Virus record (IMG/VR): IMGVR_UViG_3300025010_000213
Location: 1-26,658 of that record
DNA from: a virus
Reading direction: 5' to 3' (one strand)
DNA length: 26,658 nucleotides
This document shows positions 21,512-26,658 of the stretch, piece by piece (the stretch's first letter is position 1; every line of letters begins with the position of its first letter). The position numbers were made by a program, and so were the translations under genes. Below the pieces are notes generated by a model that was given only the letters and a program-made list of their open reading frames with translations, ran no database searches and was not told the origin of the DNA.

Positions 21512-22891
21512 ATGGCTAACAAACCAACTGTCATTGTTACGCAAGGGTCTGTTGATGAACAAGCCCTGCGTAAACAATATGGAGATACCATTGATTATAA
21601 ATATGGTAACAATCAGTTTGTCGGTGCTGATCGTGCGGCAACTAATACTATGTACGCTCAGTATCTCGGTAATCTTGGTGTTGGTAGGCAAAACACTGAT
21701 GTTGATTTGAACTCACTTACTTCACAGCCTGTTCAACAACAAGTCGTGTCACAACCTTCACGGTATGATTCAACTCAAGCTACGGCTGATATTCAATCAA
21801 GTCTACGTCAAAATTCAGATTCTTATATGACCAATCAAAAGGCTCAACTTGATGCCGCTCTTTCTACTCAGATTAAGATGCTTCAATCAGCGTATGAAAA
21901 AGCCATATCTGATGGTCAGATTAGTGTACGTGATGCTCAAGATAACTTTGTTAAACAAAAAGCAAGTCTTGAACAACAAGCTTATGTTAATGCAGAGAGG
22001 ACAGCGTTAATCTCACAAGATATGGGGATTCAAAACTCTCAACAATCGCTTGGGTTGATACAAGGGGATCAGGCTCGAAGTGCAACTCTTAAGAATGCGA
22101 ATATGACAGAACGAGATAAGGCCATTTTTGATATTCAAACTCGACTTAAATCATTAGGAACTCAAACAGCACTTTCTGTAACCGATGCTCAAGCACAACA
22201 TGACTATGGATTAGTTGCCGCTCAAGCTACAGCTGATCAACAATATGCTCAAGGTATGCTTGGTATTCAAAGTGATGCACTGAATGCCAATCGTAATCAA
22301 CAATTTGCCCTTGATAACATGAGTACAGCCAATGATTATCAACTTGGACAATTGGCAACGAATCAAGTGTATCAACAAGAGAATATGAAAACAGCACAAG
22401 AGTTTGCTGTAGAAAATATGTATACAGGTCATAAGCTTGATTTGGAGAAACTTGATGTACAGTTTGAACGAGATGTTAAAATGGCAGAGATTCAATTTGG
22501 TTATTCTTCATCCCTTCAAGGAAGTGCTCATGCGAATGCAATGGCTCAAGCTAAGGCAAATATGAGAGATGCTGTAGCTGAAGAACAAGCAAAGTATGAT
22601 TTGTTTAATAGTCGTCTTGTGAAACAAGGTATGGTTGATGATAATGGTAAGCCGTTAACCGTTGAAGCAGAAATCTACCAACAACAAGCGAAACAAGCAA
22701 TGGATAAATCAGTTTCTGAAATTTATACTAAGAGTATTGCTGAAATAACTGTTGAGAAAATGAAGAAGACACTCATTGAACCCACAAAAAGTTTCTTTGA
22801 TTGGTCTGGAACTGTTTATGACAAAGAGATGGAAGCATATAATGCTGAAAAGAAAGCACAAGATGCTTGGCTTAAAAAGTATGGACAATAA
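21512..22891 (+). CDS. Gln/Ala-rich internal virion (ejection) protein
   Basis: The ATG at 21512 follows AAGGGAGGTG. The 459-residue protein is rich in Gln, Ala, Asp and Asn and nearly free of Cys and Pro in its middle part. Long helical stretches repeat Q/A/D patterns (AALSTQIKMLQSAYEKAISD, QFALDNMSTANDYQLGQLAT). This is typical of internal core or ejection proteins of podoviruses, which unfold, leave the head and form a conduit through the cell envelope. It sits between the lysis genes and the giant protein. No enzymatic motif is recognised. Confidence 0.6.
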   Translation: MANKPTVIVTQGSVDEQALRKQYGDTIDYKYGNNQFVGADRAATNTMYAQYLGNLGVGRQNTDVDLNSLTSQPVQQQVVSQPSRYDSTQATADIQSSLRQNSDSYMTNQKAQLDAALSTQIKMLQSAYEKAISDGQISVRDAQDNFVKQKASLEQQAYVNAERTALISQDMGIQNSQQSLGLIQGDQARSATLKNANMTERDKAIFDIQTRLKSLGTQTALSVTDAQAQHDYGLVAAQATADQQYAQGMLGIQSDALNANRNQQFALDNMSTANDYQLGQLATNQVYQQENMKTAQEFAVENMYTGHKLDLEKLDVQFERDVKMAEIQFGYSSSLQGSAHANAMAQAKANMRDAVAEEQAKYDLFNSRLVKQGMVDDNGKPLTVEAEIYQQQAKQAMDKSVSEIYTKSIAEITVEKMKKTLIEPTKSFFDWSGTVYDKEMEAYNAEKKAQDAWLKKYGQ

Positions 22892-22904
22892 ATGAGGTGA
22901 TGAT

Positions 22905-25900
22905 TTGGCTTGGAAACCATTGACGTATAAAGCTTATATAGGTAGCAATAGTTATTCAAATCTGTACAATAACCCATTGTCTTATGGTGAACAAACGTTA
23001 TCACCTGAGTTACTTGCTATTCTTCGTAGGAATGATAATCCCGATGATGATCGGTATTTGGATAAAGGCAAACGGACTACTTGGAATCGAGCTATGTCTG
23101 TGTTGATGGGAGGTGCTTACACATCAGCAGGATTTGTTAAGGGGGCTATTGATCCGAATAAGGGAGCACTTGAAGGAGCATGGGAGGGTGTTAAGGCAGG
23201 TAACCCCTTTGGTGGTGGATACAGTCGTGGTGAGACGACGTATAGTGATGTTCTTGAAGAGTTGGGTTGGAAACCAACTACCCTTGCAGGGAAGGTAGTA
23301 AGAGGAACTCTTGGTTTTGTAGCGGATGTAGCACTTGATCCCACCACATATGCAACTGGTGGATTGAGTGCTATTGTTAGAGGTACAGGTAAAGCAAGTG
23401 CTGCACTTCATGGTACTGAGTCAATTGTTAAACTTGGTGAAAGTGTTGGGGTTAAGACAACTGGTAAGGTTGAAGATATTGCAACGATTGGTTCTGCCTT
23501 AAAGGATAAGTTGATTCAGGAGAGTGTTGATCAAGGATACCACATTACACAAGCCACAGCAGAGGCTACAAGGCGTTCAAATAAGATCATGGATGATTTG
23601 TATACTTCAAGTCGAGGTATGACCTTAGAGAAGGCTGTAGACGTTGTGAGGGGTACTGGGTTAGCTAAGACACCTGAGGAAGTGATTAAGGATGCTCATG
23701 CCTTAATGAAGAATTACAATAAAACATTAGGGTTACGCACCAATGTTGGTCACACGTTAAGTTTAGCAAATGCACCTCTTGGTAAGAAAGTCTTTGGTAA
23801 GTTAGCAGATCACGAATTAACCATTACAAGTGTTGAGACGTTGAACAAGATTGGTGATGCAACCCTTGCACCGGCTTATGCTAAGTTACGTAATTACATT
23901 TATGGGTCTAAGTTTGGTGAGTTGTTCTCCCCCGGTAGTAAACTTTATAAGGCAAGTAGAGTTAATCCTGAAGCGGTGTATCACGTGTTCAAACAAGAAG
24001 ATATGGCACGTGGTCTTGGGATGGATCGGATTAAGTCGATTGCTTTTGTTAACGAGAAAATGAAAGAGCTAGGTGATTTGGGGTTAACTCCTGCTGAAGC
24101 TAAGGAAGTGGTTGAGTTAATGCAGAACAAGACTGTGTATAGTAAGGTTGCACAGTCCTTTGATTTTCTCAAGAGTCAAGAAGCAGGGTTCATCAAAGAG
24201 ACATTACATGCTAGTCAAGTTCAAAAGAAGCAAGAGATTAACGAGTTACTTCAACAAAAGAAAGATCTTGAACATTCCAGGTACATCAAAGAAGATGATG
24301 TTATAGGGTATCAACTCAACACTCATAAGGACATTCTTTCAGATATGAAACGAGAGTATGTTCAAAAGTTACTTGATTTTGATGTGTCTCGTTTAACCGA
24401 TGAAAAAGATATTGAAGCAGTTTTAAAACTGTATGAAGATCATCTGGCAAGTACTGATGAGGTGGTACGTTACACTCAAGAGGCATTGACAAGTCTTGAA
24501 AAGAGTCACAAGGATAATCTCAAAGCTCTTGAAGTGGAGTTTAAATCAAAGATTAATCCTCTTAAATCTGAGGTTAACGCTCATCAGAAAAAAATTATTG
24601 AATTACAAGATGCTGTTAAGCAGGATGTCTTACGTAAAGAAGAGGCTGAACGATTAGCGACTGAACGTATTGAGACTGAGCGGTTAACGATTCTTGATGA
24701 GTATAAAAAGTATTCTCAAATGATTGAAGAGAATAAGTTAAATCGTAACATTAAGGATGAAGCAAGGCAAGCGAAATCCAACTCTATTACTATGGGTAAG
24801 GAAGAGTTTGAACAGGTTACTGAACTTGAAGGTATTCTTCGTCCTGATGGTATGGCTTTAGCTAAGTTTAAGGCTATTATTAATGTTGCACGTAGAGATG
24901 GTTCTGTTGTTAAGAAACAGAGAAAAGCAATCAATGATTTTGAAGCAAGCTTTCCTGATTGGAAAAAAGTAGAACATCTTGATAGTACAGAATTTTTCCC
25001 TCCTACAGTACTTAAACCCAAAACAGTTGAAGAGGTTATTGAAAAACCTGTAAGTCATGTTGGTTTTGTAGAAAAACTATCCACCTATGTTTACGGCAAA
25101 TCAGATGTAATCTCTGTGGCTACTTGGAAGGCTAATTTAGATGATGTGGCAAAATTCATTGAACAAGGTATGAGTAAGGAGTTTATTCAGAATTTTATTG
25201 ATGGAAGTAAAAACTTCTACAATGGTAAAGCCGGAGTTATTTATCCGTGGGTGAATGCTAAGTTAGGAATCGACAGCTGGAAAGAAGCCTATACTGATGT
25301 GGTGAAGGCTATTGAAAAAAGAGCTAAAGATAATCCAAAACAAGTAATGCCTAATCGTGATACATTGCAAATGGCTGAACTTCAAAAGAAAGCACTTGAA
25401 CGACAAGTGTTACTTGCTAAATTTGATGATATGACTCTTTCTCAAGTGGTTAAGTTTGTTGGACGTGAGAATGAACTTGCTAATGCTAAACTCATGGATG
25501 AGTTAGGAGATATGGCCTACTCTCAAAGTAAGAAAGCTGATGAGTTGGATGACTTTGTTAATGGGTACGACAAAAGACGTGAAGCCCTTCGTAATGATCG
25601 GTTGAATGATCTAAGTACGATTAATGAAGGTGAACGTAAGTTTGCACCTCATGATTATAGTAAGGAGATTGAGCGGTTAAGAAAGAGTATTAATCCTCCT
25701 CCTGAAGAACGAATAGCAATGGATGAACGTATTGCTAAGTACAAGAAAGAGTTGGAAGAATTACGTGCTCAATTTGTTAAAGCGGATGCTGATGAGAAAT
25801 CTAGTATCCTTCTTAAAGTTAAAGGTGGTAACAATCAAAAAGGTCTTTTACAGAAAATTGCTGAATTAGAGAAGGAACGGATGCCTAAAGTTAACAAAGA

Positions 25901-26658
25901 TATTGTTAAGATCAGACAACAGATTGCCGAGTTACAAAAGAAGATGGAAGTTCGTACTCCGGGTATTAGTAAAGATATGCGTACCAATTACACTCAAGCT
26001 GAACGTCAACGTGACTATGTTCAAGGGATTGAACGTGTTGAAGAAAAAGTTGATTACAAGAATCATTTCTTTAACAAGGCATTAGATTTTATGGCAACGG
26101 CTAAAGATGCTGAAGGTAAGCGTCTTATTCCTGATGTGAAGGCTATCTCTTCAGCTCACGTTGATTATGCTAATTTGATTGCTAATCAGATGGAATTGAT
26201 TTTAAAGACGAAGCTTAAAGTTCCTTACCCTGAATTAACATCGGCTGAACAGAAGTGGTTGTTTCATATTGCCTTGAAGGATGTTGAATTACTCAAGAGT
26301 GGTAAACCAACGTTAAGCGGTTATGAAAAGGTGCTTGCCCATAAGGAAGAGATGGAACGAATCAAATGGATTAAGCGTGTTGTTAAGGAAGGATCTGAAG
26401 TACACGTTCTTAAAAGTGGTAAGCTTTATATTGGTAAAGTACAAGACTTCCATCCTAACGCCACATATACCATCTTAACGCCTTCAGGAGTTAAAGTGGA
26501 TGGAATCATACCGGGACAGATTAAGCGTGTCAACAAGACCACTTACAGCTTCTCTGATGACACTCTGATGGATGAGGTAGAGCGTGTTATTGGTGAGAGT
26601 ATGATAAGTAAGCGATTTATTGATGAAATTGCTGAACATGAAGTAATGATGGATGAAG
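22905..26658 (+). CDS. Giant coiled-coil virion protein, 3' end beyond the window
   Basis: TTG 22905 follows GAGGTGATGA. I followed the frame codon by codon to the window end without a stop (1251 codons), so the gene is incomplete here. The N-terminal ~150 residues are Gly-rich (GALEGAWEGVKAGNPFGGG; GFVADVALDPTTYATGG, a motif I associate with giant phage internal proteins). A central part (about 420-640) is highly charged coiled coil (KSEVNAHQKKIIELQDAVKQ). More coiled coil lies at about 880-1050, and a beta-rich part near the end (SEVHVLKSGKLYIGKV) is SH3-like. It is probably a large ejected or minor structural protein. No polymerase, lytic transglycosylase or protease motif was recognised in the visible part. 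Confidence 0.75.
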   Translation, partial: MAWKPLTYKAYIGSNSYSNLYNNPLSYGEQTLSPELLAILRRNDNPDDDRYLDKGKRTTWNRAMSVLMGGAYTSAGFVKGAIDPNKGALEGAWEGVKAGNPFGGGYSRGETTYSDVLEELGWKPTTLAGKVVRGTLGFVADVALDPTTYATGGLSAIVRGTGKASAALHGTESIVKLGESVGVKTTGKVEDIATIGSALKDKLIQESVDQGYHITQATAEATRRSNKIMDDLYTSSRGMTLEKAVDVVRGTGLAKTPEEVIKDAHALMKNYNKTLGLRTNVGHTLSLANAPLGKKVFGKLADHELTITSVETLNKIGDATLAPAYAKLRNYIYGSKFGELFSPGSKLYKASRVNPEAVYHVFKQEDMARGLGMDRIKSIAFVNEKMKELGDLGLTPAEAKEVVELMQNKTVYSKVAQSFDFLKSQEAGFIKETLHASQVQKKQEINELLQQKKDLEHSRYIKEDDVIGYQLNTHKDILSDMKREYVQKLLDFDVSRLTDEKDIEAVLKLYEDHLASTDEVVRYTQEALTSLEKSHKDNLKALEVEFKSKINPLKSEVNAHQKKIIELQDAVKQDVLRKEEAERLATERIETERLTILDEYKKYSQMIEENKLNRNIKDEARQAKSNSITMGKEEFEQVTELEGILRPDGMALAKFKAIINVARRDGSVVKKQRKAINDFEASFPDWKKVEHLDSTEFFPPTVLKPKTVEEVIEKPVSHVGFVEKLSTYVYGKSDVISVATWKANLDDVAKFIEQGMSKEFIQNFIDGSKNFYNGKAGVIYPWVNAKLGIDSWKEAYTDVVKAIEKRAKDNPKQVMPNRDTLQMAELQKKALERQVLLAKFDDMTLSQVVKFVGRENELANAKLMDELGDMAYSQSKKADELDDFVNGYDKRREALRNDRLNDLSTINEGERKFAPHDYSKEIERLRKSINPPPEERIAMDERIAKYKKELEELRAQFVKADADEKSSILLKVKGGNNQKGLLQKIAELEKERMPKVNKDIVKIRQQIAELQKKMEVRTPGISKDMRTNYTQAERQRDYVQGIERVEEKVDYKNHFFNKALDFMATAKDAEGKRLIPDVKAISSAHVDYANLIANQMELILKTKLKVPYPELTSAEQKWLFHIALKDVELLKSGKPTLSGYEKVLAHKEEMERIKWIKRVVKEGSEVHVLKSGKLYIGKVQDFHPNATYTILTPSGVKVDGIIPGQIKRVNKTTYSFSDDTLMDEVERVIGESMISKRFIDEIAEHEVMMDE

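Noticed and set aside
23117-25058. Several 60-100 codon minus-strand frames opposite the giant gene
   Set aside because: All lack ribosome binding sites and are shadows of the continuous plus-strand frame that starts at 22905.

Overview
The window is a stretch of a tailed-phage (or prophage) genome. A terminase, portal, scaffold and major capsid gene series is followed by connector and nozzle genes of the short-tailed (podovirus) type, then tail fibres, a lysis cassette and large internal virion proteins. The DNA is AT-rich. Shine-Dalgarno sites are strong (AAGGAGG/GGAGGTG), TTG and GTG starts are frequent, and one promoter is a perfect sigma-A consensus, so the host is most likely a low-GC Gram-positive (Bacillales-like) bacterium. 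No host gene, integrase, tRNA or CRISPR array was seen.

Left arm (about 1-2130, minus strand): a leftward series of small accessory genes. From its upstream end it holds a 5'-truncated gene remnant, a cysteine-rich miniprotein, a 51-residue gene, a zinc-ribbon plus winged-helix-like gene that appears frameshifted, a 56-residue charged peptide, a SLOG-fold (DUF1273-type) protein, and the first codons of another gene. Several of these genes end at short perfect hairpins.

Control region (about 2130-3350): 1.2 kb without a convincing gene. It is packed with perfect hairpins, 11-bp-phased direct repeats and a divergent promoter pair (rightward TTGACA-17-TATAAT at 3077-3105; a weaker leftward one overlapping it). 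The two diverging transcripts would each carry, in the same sense, a related structured leader element: AGGTCATCGT, an 8-bp stem with a TAAG loop, and a GTTC...GAAC arm. The stem sequences differ between copies but stay fully paired. In the rightward leader two hairpin loops are also exactly complementary over 11 nt. This is the best candidate here for an undescribed regulatory system.

Right arm (3352 to the end, plus strand): two small genes, small terminase, a Tad2-like (DUF2829) anti-Thoeris protein, a promoter plus free-standing HNH endonuclease, large terminase, portal, scaffold, major capsid and a small capsid-associated protein, then a terminator. A 73-residue protein and a 1445-residue fibre with a LamG-like region and a duplicated domain follow. 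Next come an unknown protein, an XkdX-like miniprotein, adaptor, nozzle and a coiled-coil/beta-helix fibre. After a promoter/hairpin unit come a small virion-type protein, an XhlA-like membrane protein, an amidase endolysin, a small holin-like protein, a Gln/Ala-rich internal protein and a giant (>1250 residue) coiled-coil protein that runs off the window.

Functionally, terminase and portal package DNA into the capsid; adaptor, nozzle and fibres form the short tail; internal proteins are probably ejected; and the amidase with two small membrane proteins lyses the cell. The Tad2-like gene, and possibly the SLOG gene, may counter nucleotide-signal-based defence. All functions are inferred by reading the sequence; no database search was run.
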